Shown here: positions 1 to 11,389 of the stretch, piece after piece
How the letters are laid out: the number at the start of each line of letters is the position of its first letter
Position numbering within the stretch: position 1 is the first letter of the stretch
Assembly: GCF_000208745.1 (NCBI RefSeq)
Contig: NC_030853.1
Coordinates: 1,829,815 to 1,893,814 of the forward strand
Direction: 5' to 3'
Source of the DNA: Theobroma cacao
Taxonomy: Eukaryota > Streptophyta > Magnoliopsida > Malvales > Malvaceae
Length of the DNA: 64,000 bases
Made by a program: the position numbers and the translations under genes
Notes under the pieces: generated by a model
The model's database searches: none
Told to the model about the DNA's origin: nothing
The model's input: only the letters and a program-made list of their open reading frames with translations

Positions 1-450
1 TTTTGGAAATCATCATTGGTGAAAAGATAAGTTGTTTCCGCAGTGAGGAAGGAGAGGATCTTCTAACCTATGTAAGTGGAAATAATGCATATATATAGCA
101 ACATTTCCCTCGTGGATGAAATTAATGAGGCAAAACCATTATAGTGCTGACACATTGTTGGATATTTGCAGGCATGGCAGAGTTGGAAAAGAGGAACAGA
201 AATGAATATGATAGATCCGGCTTTGAAGGATGGTCCAAGGATAGAAATGATGAGATGTATCCACGTTGGGTTGCTATGTGTTCAAGCAATTGATTCTAAC
301 AGACCAAACATGACCTCTGTAGTGTTAATGCTTAGCAACTACTCCATGTCTCTTCCATTGCCCTCAAGACCTGCCTTCGTAGACTCCACCATGGAACCAC
401 TCCAACTCACAGTCAATGAGGCATCCATTTCTGAGTTAGATCCTAGATGA
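1..450 (+). CDS. Cysteine-rich receptor-like kinase (CRK/DUF26), 3' end only
   Basis: This is the C-terminal end of a serine/threonine receptor kinase; the rest lies upstream of the window. An exon ends at 71 (residues LEIIIGEKISC onwards, ending LLTY) at a GTAAGT donor. The last exon runs 172-450 after a TTTGCAG acceptor and ends in TGA. The last exon carries the late kinase subdomains: AWQSW, a DP motif (MIDPALKDG), then the CIHVGLLCVQ and RPNM signature of subdomain XI, followed by a short tail ending SELDPR. This spacing is characteristic of plant CRK/S-domain type kinases, which sit in the plasma membrane and signal in stress and defence. The exact subfamily cannot be fixed because the extracellular DUF26 domains are not in the window; the short C-terminal tail favours CRK. 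Confidence 0.85.
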
Positions 451-1453
451 AATTTGAGTCCTTTCTACTAATTCTACTAAGGGTACTGTTCTTGATTCTT
501 AAAGGGAAAAATAAATGATAGTGTTGAAACTAAGTTTTGTCCAGTATCAACTTCAACATCGGAAAGAAACAATCTATATTTCAAATTTGAACAGGTTTCA
601 AGTGATTTATTTGATTGTACATGAAGAAACAGCTTTTAGTTTGTGAATATAGGACATTAACATACGAAAAGGAGTTCTGTCCTGGATTGGACCCCCTGCA
701 ATACCAAATGACAACTTGACTTCACAATTTACAAGCTAGAGAACTGCTAGACGAGGCTATATCTTTTCTGTTTTTATGGTGATCTGCAAAATTTGATAGA
801 ACTTTACATTTTTGAATTGTTTGCAGAGGAAAACTCAAACGTCCTATTGTCTTGTTTTGTTTCATTTCATTTGTTTGTTTTTTTTGTGGTCCACCTCCTA
901 TTGTCTGTTTCTTTTCTTCTTCTTTTGGCGTTGTTTATACCAAGTGGAAGAAATAAAGGAATCCTGTACAGTTTGAGACAGAAAGCGGAAAGCCAGAAAC
1001 ATCTGTAACTGGGAGTCAAAGCCTCCAATTGATGGTAATCACATAATCAGAAACAAGCAAAGAATACAGCTATGTGTGTTAAAAATCTGGTTTATCTTTT
1101 CTGTCATGTGCTTCTAGGTATCAATCTTTGCACGGTCAGCCTCGTAAAAATGGGATAGTTCAATGGATGGCTTGGTGAAAGCAGCTTTCGTGGGCATTTC
1201 CAGGCTTAGTTTGCAACGGGAATAGCAGATGTACCATTTCAAGGATTACCAACTGGGATATTTACATTATATCACTTATATTTAAAAAAAATGGTTATGT
1301 TTATATACATGATGAATAAAAGGTACTTACCACAAAAAGCCTGCTCTCTAATATATTTACAGAGTCACTTCGGTTTTAGCTTTTCTCTCTCTCTCTCTCA
1401 CCCTCACCCTCCCCCCCCNCCCCTCCCCCCTCCTCCCTTCTCTTCTACTGCTG
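451..1453. other. Intergenic, no gene seen
   Basis: This stretch separates the receptor kinase stop codon from the convergent L13 gene and probably holds both 3' UTRs. Short open frames here have no recognisable protein content. A CT microsatellite lies at about 1385-1399, followed by a poly-C tract with an undetermined base (n) at 1419. Confidence 0.6.
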
Positions 1454-3670
1454 CTATAGTCTCAACATGTCACTCAGAATCACTTGCGGCAGAAGCACAG
1501 CAGTCTCTAGGTCTTCAGTTCGTAGTTGGATAGTCTTCTTGTGACGTTGTCCTGAGCTGTTGGCACTTTTTCCTGAGTACTCAGCATCCTGTTCTTGCTC
1601 TTCAGCCTTCTTTTGAGCTCGAATCAAGGCTGTTCTTGCACGGGGCCTCATTTCTCGTACTTTTTGGGGAGGCATCACAAATGGCTCAAGCGGCCGATCA
1701 CCAAAGGGGTGCTCACTACCAGCATATATCCTCAAGTTTCGATCCCTATCCTACAATTAGTAGCAATAATATAAGATAATCCAGCTTTGAATATCTCAGG
1801 CCAATTAAAGAATGAAAAGAGAAATATGGATGGATTTCCTCAATGAACACAGAATTGGTTAAACTCAACAGAACACAAGCAGACCAATGGGGTTGTTTTC
1901 CTTCTGGGAAGGGAATTGGAAAGGGAAAGGTAAACAAAGTGCAGAAAATCAAGCAGATCAAATAAGCGTAGCAAACACACGAGAAGTTTCATTAGGCCTA
2001 AACACTCACATCATGCAATTTGTTCCTTGGAAGCATGTGCAGGACTGCTTTGCGAATAACTTCTGTCGAGTCCTTAGCCATCTGATCTTTTAAACTTCTT
2101 TCTTTGAGGTTGCCCACGTATCTAAATCAGTAAGATTCACCATTAGAAAGAAGCATAAATAAACAGTTACAGTGGTTCGGTATCAAGAACAAACCATTTA
2201 AGAATTATGAGTAGAGAAATTAGGAATGCACATGATAAGAAAATCAAGTTAGTTCCTTCTTCTTTTGACAAAATATGAAAAAGAGGGCCCATTTTGATTT
2301 CTGTAACACCTAATACCAGCATAAGTTCTCTTAACATCTAAATGGACATCGGTTCAAGCAGGAACTATCCAAGATTTATGTTTAGTGGGGGAAAAGGGAC
2401 ATTAGATAATTTATGTTCAAGCAGGAACTATCCAAGATTTTACATTATATTCCGTAATATAAATGAACTAAAATTTTTAGCTATCTCCATAATATAATCA
2501 AAGGGACGTTAGGATCTCAGGGGGCAATTGCCTCCATTGCCCCCACTCTGGGTTCAAGTTTTAATGAAGGACCAAGCATTCAACAGAAGTAGAGTTGCAA
2601 TGGAGACTCACTTGACTAAAATTTAACAAAAAACTCTAATCTCTCAACTGATAGGAAAACAGAACTTTTCCAATAAACAAACAACTTCAGACCATAAAAT
2701 GTAAAAGCAAAAAATGGGAGTGTTTACCCTGTATGCCAGTGATAAAACTTATTTGTAAGTTTTCTTCCTGTAACGCATACATCCTTGGCATTAATAACAA
2801 TGCACATATCACCATCATCACGATTCAGAGCATATGTTGGCTTGTCCTTGCCTTGAATCACACTAGAAATTTGAGATGCTAGTCTTCCAAGAACCTATGA
2901 AAAGAAGCATCTTATTTCATTCTTTTTTTTGCAGACTGAAAGACCCTCAAGAGCGTGGGAAAACAATGTTATTACATCAAAAGTTCAAGCTCAATACAAT
3001 TAAAAGCATAAAAACAAACTTTGCATTAAGAAACTAGGATCTTGAGCAAACCATAAAACCCAACTTTCAGATGTTTGAAGGTTAAAGGGGCAACAGAGTA
3101 CCGGCCCCAAAAGCTTTAGTTTCCAGGACAGAGTTTCTTAAAACAATGGCCTCATCTTTGCAATACAAAAGCGATCTTCTAACTCAAATATCTATCAAAA
3201 GAAAATATGGAGAAAAAAGGATTGTCTGAAACCTGACCTTTGGCGTCCAATACTCTCCACCGTAAACCTTCCAAATTGATACGCCTCGGGCCAGCTAGTG
3301 CTTTCTGCATTGAATTCCAAAAACAAAACAGTTTAAGACTTAAGATTTGAGGGTTTAAGGATGATCATTCAATCAAACCTGGGATTTTCTTCTCAAAAAA
3401 AACAAAAAAAGAAATTGAGAATTTAACCATCAATAGCTACAAGGAATAATCAATCCCCCCCATCCCAATTGCCCACCATCACTGGAACTTATAATATTTT
3501 AAATCACAATTTTAGCAAACTAATAAACTAAATGATTGAACTTAAGTTAACAATAAAGACTAAACTGAAAAATGAAATGGCTAATTTAAAAAAAAAATGA
3601 AAAATGAAAAAAAGGTAAAAGGAATTGCCTTTAAGTTGCCATTGAAAGTAGTTGCTGCTTGAGACGCCAT
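1454..3670 (-). CDS. Mitochondrial ribosomal protein L13 (uL13m), nuclear gene
   Basis: Five exons on the minus strand: 3670-3629, 3304-3233, 2894-2728, 2121-2010 and 1750-1454, joining in frame to 229 residues. The protein starts MASQAATTFNGNLKKALAG, as in the Arabidopsis mitochondrial-type L13 that I recall. It then carries the L13 core (WRVLDAKGQVLGRLAS, YALNRDDGDMCIVINA, then the VTGRKL and FYHWHTG motifs) and the C-terminal block GSEHPFGDRPLEPFVMPP. The tail is basic and rich in Lys, Arg, Glu and Gln. uL13 binds large-subunit rRNA and is needed for assembly of the mitochondrial large subunit. Intron 1 has a GC donor (AAG followed by GCAATT) rather than GT; reading through meets a stop. 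The other three introns are GT-AG. The last roughly 25 residues are longer than in my remembered homologue. Confidence 0.93.
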
Positions 3671-4965
3671 TTCTCTGGGGGGAAAATGAACCCCTTTTTT
3701 TAGTAAATTGAATCAATCAGTTGTATTTTTATAATCAGAATCAAGAGGAAATTTTAAATGAAAAATTAAAGGGTAAACATGTTTTTCTCAGAAAAGTAAG
3801 GACCTGTAACTAAAACCCTGAAGATCGGGGTTTAGCGATTGGAGCAAGAAGAAATTTTGCACTTAGGGCTTTCAAAATGGGCCCTCTAATTAATTAGAAC
3901 CAGCCCATGAACAAATTCAGAAAAAGCCCAAAGTTAATCAAAATGGGAGGTACTAATTAGGGATGTTAACGTGTACTTTGTTACTAGATACCCTACATTA
4001 TTCTATTCGATTAAGTAAAATTAAGATATCTCATAATTAACTTGAGGTAATAAAACTATCACCTATCACGAGATCAGGTAGGGTTTGGGTCTAATAATAT
4101 TAAGATATCTATCTTGAACTCGATTATAGATAATAATTTTAATATTAAATTTTAATTGTTTATCAAAATAATATTAAATTTTAATTTTATATATTATATT
4201 TATACTTATAAATTTTTTATAATTAATTTAATATTTACTATAATTCATTAATTATTCTAAATATGATTTTAAACTTTAACGTTTTTTATGAAGTAATATT
4301 ATTTTTTTAATTTAATTTTCAGTAATAATATACATAAAAAATATTTTAGATTTATTTTAATCAAAAATCTAATGGATACAGATATTTAACAAGTACTGTA
4401 CCTAAGATATTAGTGTACATGTAATAAGTTAAAAATTTTATTGGGTACTTATAGGGTTCTGGTAACCTATCAAATAATAAGGTTCGGATCAAAGTATCTC
4501 AAAAACAGCAGGCACCCTATCTGGAGACAATCCTAATTTTAATATAATCTTTTAATTCTATACACCATGTGATGAGGTTATTAAAAAAATTAAATTAAAT
4601 TTCATTAAATAAATTAGGCATTTTAATTGTTTTGATATGTATTAGATTAAGCATGTTAAATGAAATGGTCTGATTCTGTTTAATGTCTACCAGTTTAAAA
4701 TTAGCTAAAAGTTTGAATAGGTTAGGTTGTAACCAGAAGAACTGATTGACCCACCATGGATCATGTTAGTTGACTTCATACCAGAAAGGAGAAATGAAAT
4801 GCATGATGAAGTTCTATTCTTTGTAAAAGAAAATTGCCCCTTTTTCTTAGTTTATATGTAAACAATCAAGTATCATGCCAAATATTTGATGAGGAAAGAA
4901 GCAAATTTTACAATAGAGTTTATTGAGGATCAAGCTGAAAGGATCATTAGTTCATTCTTATAGTA
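3671..4965. other. Intergenic, AT-rich, no gene seen
   Basis: This holds the L13 promoter and leader (just above 3670) and the 3' flank of the pyruvate carrier gene. The part from about 4100 to 4450 is extremely AT-rich with runs of alternating A and T. I see no open frame with protein-like content and no convincing repeat borders. Confidence 0.6.
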
Positions 4966-6167
4966 TTAATCTTTGCTGCCTTGTGTCTCAGCTTCCTCTT
5001 TCTTCAGGAAATACCTGTGGAAAAGAACCATTGTAAATTAGAAGCATTTCCATGGCAGTTTCTTGGAAAAGATCCTTGCACAATGAAAAAAAGTACTTGG
5101 AGTGAGGTTATTAACTATCATCACCCCAATTCCAAGACTTTAGGATTTGAGATTTAACGAAATAGTGATAAAAAAATCACACATTAGTTAAATTATATAT
5201 ATTTTAAAATCTTAAAATATAATAAAAATTTCATCACTTATAAATTGGTTTTAGTTTAGATATCTATACTAAAAATTTCAACAATGTATCTAAGCAAACG
5301 TTACTCAATTCGTTGGTTCTTTCTTAATCTTTTCATGATTCATGTCATATGATAAGTTTGTTGTCTCTGCACGTGATGAAGAGTATTGAAATGATGATAA
5401 AAGAAATCTTATACAATTAAATGAAGGATATCTTAAACATTTATATATAACTCAATGGTTTTAGGTTGATTTCTGTCCTATAAAATCTAACAAGATTTAT
5501 CCATACAGATGAGTAGGTAACATTGGATGGTACAAGAAGAAGAAGGCAACTAACTAGTTATCCTTTGCCAGGCGAAAGAGTTTTTATGAATTCGATCCAG
5601 GTTGAAACCATAAGCCAAAAGATTAAAACAGAAGCCAATGGAAAAAGCCTGTTTAGCTGATTACTTACTCTTGAGCCTTGATCCAACGAGAGAGCTGATA
5701 CAGCTGCACAGTCTCGTTCGAGGCATGACATACGAGAAGATGGAGGTTACGTGGCTGTACCATCCATGCAAACCTCATGAACAATGCAGAATAACCGCAC
5801 ATGACTGCAAGATTCCAATTAGCAGCTGTAACTCTGTAATCCAACATGGAAAAGAACAAAAGAAGAGAAGATAGTCGTGTTTTGAGATCAAACATTTTTG
5901 CAGACCTGCAGTCATGTTGCCAGATATCATTTCCGGGGGTTTCTTTGTGTCTAAAAGCGCCTGGTAAAGAAAAACACTCTGGGTTATTGTTATAATTAAT
6001 ATCAGAGAAATGTCATGTAACAGCGGTGAATTATGTTTAGATTTTCAACAGGATGATTCATCGATTTGACATACTGCAATAGGGATGCTCCAGTTGAAAA
6101 CAGGTCCCCAGAAATGAGTTGTTTTGGGACCTATAGGACTGTTCCAAAAACCTCTTAAGATTTCCAT
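4966..6167 (-). CDS. MPC1: Mitochondrial pyruvate carrier 1 (MPC1-like)
   Basis: Four exons on the minus strand: 6167-6075, 5960-5906, 5804-5669 and 5014-4966, giving 110 residues, the usual length for plant MPC1. The protein begins MEILRGFWNSPIGPKTTHFW. It continues through a GPVFNWSIPIAALLDTKKPPE segment, then MISGNMTAVMCGYSALFMRF, AWMVQPRN and HASNETVQLYQLSRW, all diagnostic of MPC1. The tail is charged (LKKEEAETQGSKD). MPC1 pairs with an MPC2-type subunit to import pyruvate across the inner mitochondrial membrane. A splice acceptor (TTTGCAG) lies directly before GAGGAGGAATG, so the gene probably has an intron in its 5' leader and a leader exon further upstream. All borders are GT-AG and all junctions keep frame. 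Confidence 0.95.
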
Positions 6168-7550
6168 TCCTCCTCCTGCAAATTTTAAACCTTCCAAGCC
6201 AAAATAAGCTTCAGGAATAGGCCAGGTACAAATGAAATAGAGTTACTTTGAAACAGATAGACAAGACGCAAGCTAACAGTATCATAACCGCATCGTAATC
6301 TACTCTGACGAATTTAGCTTACGATCGATGCAACTTCTATAATTACGTTAACAAATCAGTTGGAAAACTTTTGGTCTTTTATACAAAGTATAGTACTGCT
6401 GTAAGATTTGAGAGGAGGGGAGAAGATGAAATGGATAATCTGAAGTTCCTTAAGCTTAATTGAAATGAATCTGAGTAACAGAGTATTTATACTTTGGTCC
6501 TTCGCTAACTAAACAAACCAACCAATCAGAAAAGGTAATAAGATTTCGAATTCAGTTAACCTTAACTAACTCACTAAAACGGTAACAGTAAAACAGTAAC
6601 TAATAAATAACATGTGAATCCACGTGCTTTGCTCCTCACTCCTCTGCTAAGCCTTTCAACCTGGATCTCATCAATTTCTTCTCTTGATCTTCAACTATCT
6701 CCCTATCAGGTTGATAACTGCTAAATGTTTGGTTGATTTAAATCACTATTATTCATATATCTATCGATCTAATTTTAGTTACCTTGTTGATTTATAGAAA
6801 AAAAAAAAAGATACCATCTTGTTTATGCACAGAACAGAAAGCCATGTTCTTCTCAAAGAATAACCAGGGGAAGAAGCTGGGGAAAACGCTCAATTATCTT
6901 CAATATAGCTTTTTTGTTTCATGGTTTTAGTTAAAGGGGTTGTTGACATAATCAAATAAAGCATAACGTAGACTCAAATCTTGATCTTGGAAACAAAAAA
7001 TTAAGACAAGAAAGATTAGACAACCATGAGAATTGTTGTTCATGAGTTATTTCTTTATATTATTAAAAAATTCATTAGTACTAATCCTGAGTAAAAAGAT
7101 TAAAACCAGCAAATCTTACCAAGATATAACCAGTGCAGCAGTTGATGAACTCGAACTTGGAATGGCTCAAGACACCAGTCAGAAGTAGTATCAGTATTGC
7201 AAAAGTCAGAAAACAAGAAATGTTTCCATGGAATTTGAAGGATCTTAGCAAAGAGGAAAGGATTCAATAGATTCGATTTGGCCTTCAGGTCAAAGAACTG
7301 TCCAACAAGCAAGCATGCATATCCTACAACAATATTGATTTAGATTCCATCATGCTACTTGCTCTTTATATTTTAATCAAAGTAACCAATACCTTCTTGC
7401 CCGCCATCCAACACCCTTTCACGTTACGTTCCTTGAGATGGTCGTGACTCTTTTGATTACTTCTAGATACTTGAAAATGACTTCATTTTATATTATTCAA
7501 CATATTTCCAAGAATTGTTAAAGCTAGAAATTCTTAAACAAAACAGTCCT
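6168..7550. other. Upstream region of the pyruvate carrier gene
   Basis: No coding region is recognised. Because an acceptor sits just upstream of the MPC1 start, a 5' leader exon probably lies in this stretch on the minus strand. A candidate donor (CTTG followed by GTAAGA, minus strand, near 7120) exists, but nothing in the sequence ties it to the gene. The remainder is AT-rich. Confidence 0.4.
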
Positions 7551-7800
7551 GTGTCACGGTTAGTTGGGAGCCATTAATCCCACATCAGGAAAGATGTCAT
7601 GGTCCCAATGAGGAGCCATGAATCTCATATGATGACATGGTCCAAAATAAGAACCATAAATCCTACATTGGTTGTAGACTAAAGTGAGACTAATCATTTA
7701 AAGGTTCACATCATCTTTAATTTTTGAAGTGCAATTTGTTGGGACAAAGTCGTGAGTTCACCGAGTCAAAACGGCAGTTGTTATTAGAGAGAGCTCACTT
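7551..7800 (+). repeat. Dispersed repeat, left flank of the tandem array
   Basis: This contains phrases such as TGTCACGGTTAG, CCATTAATCCCACATC, GATGTCATGGTCCCAA, AAAGGTTCACATCATC and GGGACAAAGTCGTGAGTTCA. The same phrases occur, diverged, in reverse complement at 19.7-20.2 kb and on the far side of the array at 10040-10210. It is therefore one member of a dispersed repeat family. It has no coding capacity. Confidence 0.7.
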
Positions 7801-10027
7801 GTTAGAGTGGGGGAAGATGGGGTTGAGCATTGTTAGGGGTTAGAGTGATGGAAGATAAGGGCTTTAAGAGTAAGAAAGATTAAGCATTGTTAGAGTAAGG
7901 GAAGATGTCATGGTCCCAAAAGAGACTCTAAGAGTAAGATTGAGCCATTGTTAGAGTGGGAGAAGATGTTATTGTCCCAAAAGGGGCTTTAAGAGTAAAA
8001 TAAAGTATTGTTAGAGTGGGGAAGATGTCATGGTCCCAAAAAGGGCTTTGAGAGTAAGATTGAGCATTGTTAAAGTGGGAGAAGATGAGGGCTCTCAGCT
8101 TAAGAAAGATTAAGCATTATTAGAGTGGGGGAAAGATGTCATGGTCCCAAGAGGGGCTCTTAGAGTGAGATTGAGCATTGTTAAAGTGGGATAAAGATGT
8201 CATGGTCCCAAAAGGGGTTCTGATAGTAAGATTGAGCATTGATAAAGTAAGGGAAGATGGGAGTTCTATGAATAAGAAAGATTAAGCATTGTTAGAGTGG
8301 GGGAAAGATGTCATGGTCCCAAAAAGGGCTTTGAGAGTAAGATTGCGCATTGTTAAAGTGAGGGAAGCCCTTTGAGAGTAAGATTGAGTATCATTGTTAG
8401 AGTGGGGCAAGATGTCATTGTCCCAAAGGGGCTTTAAGAGTAAAATGAATCATTGTTAGAGTGGGGGAAGACGTCATGATCCCAAAAAGGGCTCTAAGAG
8501 TAAGATTAACCATTGTTAAAATGGGAGAAGATGGGGGCTCTGAGCTTAAGAAAGATTAAGCATTATTAGAGTGGGGGAAAGATGTCATGGTCCCAAAAGG
8601 GACTCTAAGAGTAAGATTGAGCATTGTTAAAGTGGGGGAAGATGGGGGCTTTGAGCTTAAGCAAGATTAAGCATTATTAAAGTGGGAGAAAGATGTCATG
8701 GTCCTAAAAGGGGCTCTGAGAGTAAGATTGAGCATTATTAAAGTGAGGGAAATATGTCATGGTCCCAAAAGGGGTTCTGATAATAAGATTGAGCATTATT
8801 AAAGTGAGGGAAATATGTCATGGTCCCAAAAGGGGTTTTGATAATAAGATTGAGCATTGATAAAGTAAGGGAAGATGAGAGTTCTATGAATAAGAAAGGT
8901 TAAGCATTGTTATAGTGGGAGAAAGATGTCATGGTCCTAAAGGGGGCTCTAAGAGTAAGATTGCACATTGTTAAAGTGAGGGAAGCCCTTTGAGAGTAAG
9001 ATTGAGCATCATTGTTAGAGTGGGGCAAGATGTTATTGTCCCAAATGAGGCTTTAAGAGTAAGAAAGATTAAGCATTATTAAAGTGGGGGGAAGCCCTTT
9101 GAGAGTAAGATTTAGTATTGTTAAAGTAAGGGAATATGTCATGATCCCAAAAGGGGCTTTAAGAGTAAGAAAGATTAAGAATTGTTATAGTGAGGAAAGA
9201 TGAGGGCTTTGAGAGTAAGAAAGATTAAGCATTGTTAGAGTTAGGGGAAAATGTCATGATCCTAGAGAGGGCTCTAAGAGTAAGATTGAGCATTGTCCCA
9301 AAAGGGGCTCTGAGAGTAAGATTGAGTATTTTTAGAATAAAGGAAAATGGGGACTCTGAGAGTAAGAAAGATTAAGCATTAAGCCCTCTGAGAGTAAGAT
9401 TGAGCATTGTCCCAAAAAGGGCTCTGAGAGTAAGATTGAGTATTTTTAGAATAAGGGAAAATGGGGACTCTAAGAGTAAGAAAGATTAAGCATTGTTAAA
9501 GTGGGGGAAGCCCTCTGAGAGTAAGATTGAGCATTGTCCCAAAAGGGGCTCTAAGAGTAAGATTGAGTATTTTTAGAATAAGGAAAAATGGCGACTCTAA
9601 GAGTAAGAAAGATTAAGCATTGTTAAAGTGGGGGAAGCCCTCTGAGAGTAAGATTGAAGCCCTCTGAGAGTAAGATTGAGCATTGTCCCAAAAGGGGCTC
9701 TGAGAGTAAGATTGAGTATTTTTAGAATAAGGAAAAATGGCGACTCTAAGAGTAAGAAAGATTAAGCATTGTTAAAGTGGGGGAAGCCTTCTGAGAGTAA
9801 GATTGAGCATTGTTAGAGTGGGAGAAGATGTCCTGATCCAAAAGAGGGCTCTGAAAGTAAAAAAGACTAAATATTGTTAAAGTGAGGGAAGATATCATGG
9901 TTTTAGATGGGGCTGTAAGAGTAAGATTGAGTATTGTTAGAGTGGGGGAAAATGGGGGCTTTGAGAGTAAAATTAAGCATTATTAAAGTGGGAGAAGATG
10001 TCATGATCCCAGAGAGGGCTCTGAGAG
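7801..10027 (+). repeat. Minisatellite-like tandem array, about 2.2 kb
   Basis: Several dozen imperfect head-to-tail copies of a roughly 50-70 bp module. The core reads approximately AGTAAGATTGAGCATTGTTA, then AAGTGGGGGAAGATGTCATG, then GTCCCAAAAGGGGCTCTGAG. Two submodules alternate: one with GATGTCATGGTCCCAAAAGG and one with GATGGGGGCTCTGAG followed by AAGAAAGATTAAGCATTG. Copies differ by point changes and small indels and no reading frame is kept, so it is not coding. The array lies between two segments of the same dispersed repeat, and its core matches a module of that repeat, which suggests local amplification. Confidence 0.9.
9285..9810 (+). repeat. Higher-order repeat inside the tandem array
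   Basis: A longer unit is repeated here. It reads ATTGAGCATTGTCCCAAAAG, then GAGTATTTTTAGAATAAGG, then GACTCTAAGAGTAAGAAAG, then GGGGGAAGCCCTCTGAGAG. Unit starts are at 9285, 9399, 9526 and 9675, giving periods of 114, 127 and 149. The 114 unit lacks 13 bases found in the 127 unit, and the 149 unit carries an extra 22-base copy of the GCCCTCTGAGAGTAAGATTG segment. Confidence 0.85.
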
Positions 10028-10210
10028 CCAATATCGGCTATGTCATATTAATTATGTACTAAAGTGAGATTGAGCATTTAAAAATTTATACTATCTTCAA
10101 CTCATGAGTCCCCAAGAGTTTTTTTTTTTTTTTACGGGGACAAAATTGTGATGTCAACAGAACAAAACAAATAATACCTTGAAGACAAAATCGTGAGTCT
10201 AATAGATCAA
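10028..10210 (+). repeat. Dispersed repeat, right flank of the tandem array
   Basis: AAAGTGAGATTGAGCATTTA, the CTATCTTCAA stretch and GGGGACAAAATTGTGATGTC match the left flank (from about 7680) in the same order and orientation. It is a direct-repeat partner of the left flank, diverged and interrupted by a run of T at about 10120-10134. Confidence 0.65.
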
Positions 10211-11389
10211 AATGAACAATATCTTACAGTTTGATATGAATGGTGACACCTTGGTACATGAAATTGAAGTTGGAATTCATTGCTTAATTCTTGTTAACCT
10301 TATCAAATTTATGAATAACTTTTTATCGTTAAATTGGATGATCAATTGTTTTAAAAGTTTAAGTTATAAAAATAGACTCAATTATCATATATAAATTTTA
10401 AAAGCGACCCTTCATATACAAATCGAATGAATTATTAATAAATTTACACGTGAATTAATTAAATATTATAAAATCTTACCAACGATGGACACAATAAAAG
10501 ACACATTTTTTTAAAACTTGAATTCGGGGTTGCATGTTTAGTTGAGTGACCAATTATCTTAAAAATCTAAACTAATAGAAAAGAGTCAACATTCCGTGAG
10601 CTTGTAAAGTTTTGAGACAAGAATGTAGTAAAAAAGCAGTGCCTTGCTTTTAGAACCGCAAAAATTGCTCTATGGTTGTGGACATCCTTGTTAAATTTCT
10701 TATCAAGTGCTTTTATTGAGATCCGTTCTGAAAGCGACAGGAGACGACATTAATGTAGCGTGATCTCAGGTAAGTCCATGAATGTAGTCTTGCAGATTTG
10801 GAGTCATCGGCCATATGGTCCCTGGTATCGGAACATGATTCTCCAGGTCGGTCAATAAAGGACCCCTACACTTGATTTCTTGTTCTTCCTTCCATAAGCT
10901 GCAATAAAGTCCTGACATTTTTCCTCTTTTTTTTTCTCTTTTCGTTTGGCAATAAATTCAACCTTGTCTACCTTGGGGACAGTAAATTTTTCATGTTTTA
11001 GTTCATCGACGAGTGTTACCATGTCTGTCAGGAACTGAATACAATAAAGGGTGGCAGGTTCCACCTTGGGTCAATCTAATTGCCTTACATATTTGACTGT
11101 TTACTGACGCTGTTCAATCTTTCTCCGGAGCTGACTCTTGTAGCGAAAGATGTTTTGAGGGCAATTCATCAATGGCTTTTTCACCAAAATTCTTAGCTCA
11201 CTGTCAATTCCAGATTAAAAACTGGAATGGGAAATCGAGACTTGGAGATATCTTTATATGAGAAAGCATTTACAAACTACTCGAGATCAAAATCTATACA
11301 GAGAAACAGTGAGTTTATATTACTTCAAGACGAAGTACTCCTCCATACATCTATACAATCATCTAACAATCGACTTCCGGACTCAATCT
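10211..11389. other. Intergenic, 3' side of the ankyrin gene
   Basis: No gene recognised. A minus-strand frame at 10852-11064 encodes a Lys/Glu-rich stretch (KRKEKKKEEK) that matches no family I know and has no start or splice context, so I do not call it. The part adjoining 11390 is probably the 3' UTR of the ankyrin gene. Confidence 0.45.

Noticed and set aside
1411..1427. Poly-C tract containing an n at 1419
   Set aside because: Most likely a homopolymer sequencing uncertainty downstream of the L13 stop codon, not a biological feature.
2515..2585. Possible further tRNA-like repeat near TGGGTTCAAGTTTT
   Set aside because: It lacks the other parts of the SINE consensus and has no flanking duplication.
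7801..10027. CRISPR-like array
   Set aside because: The units are contiguous and diverged with no unique spacers between constant repeats, and the host is a plant nuclear genome. It is a minisatellite.
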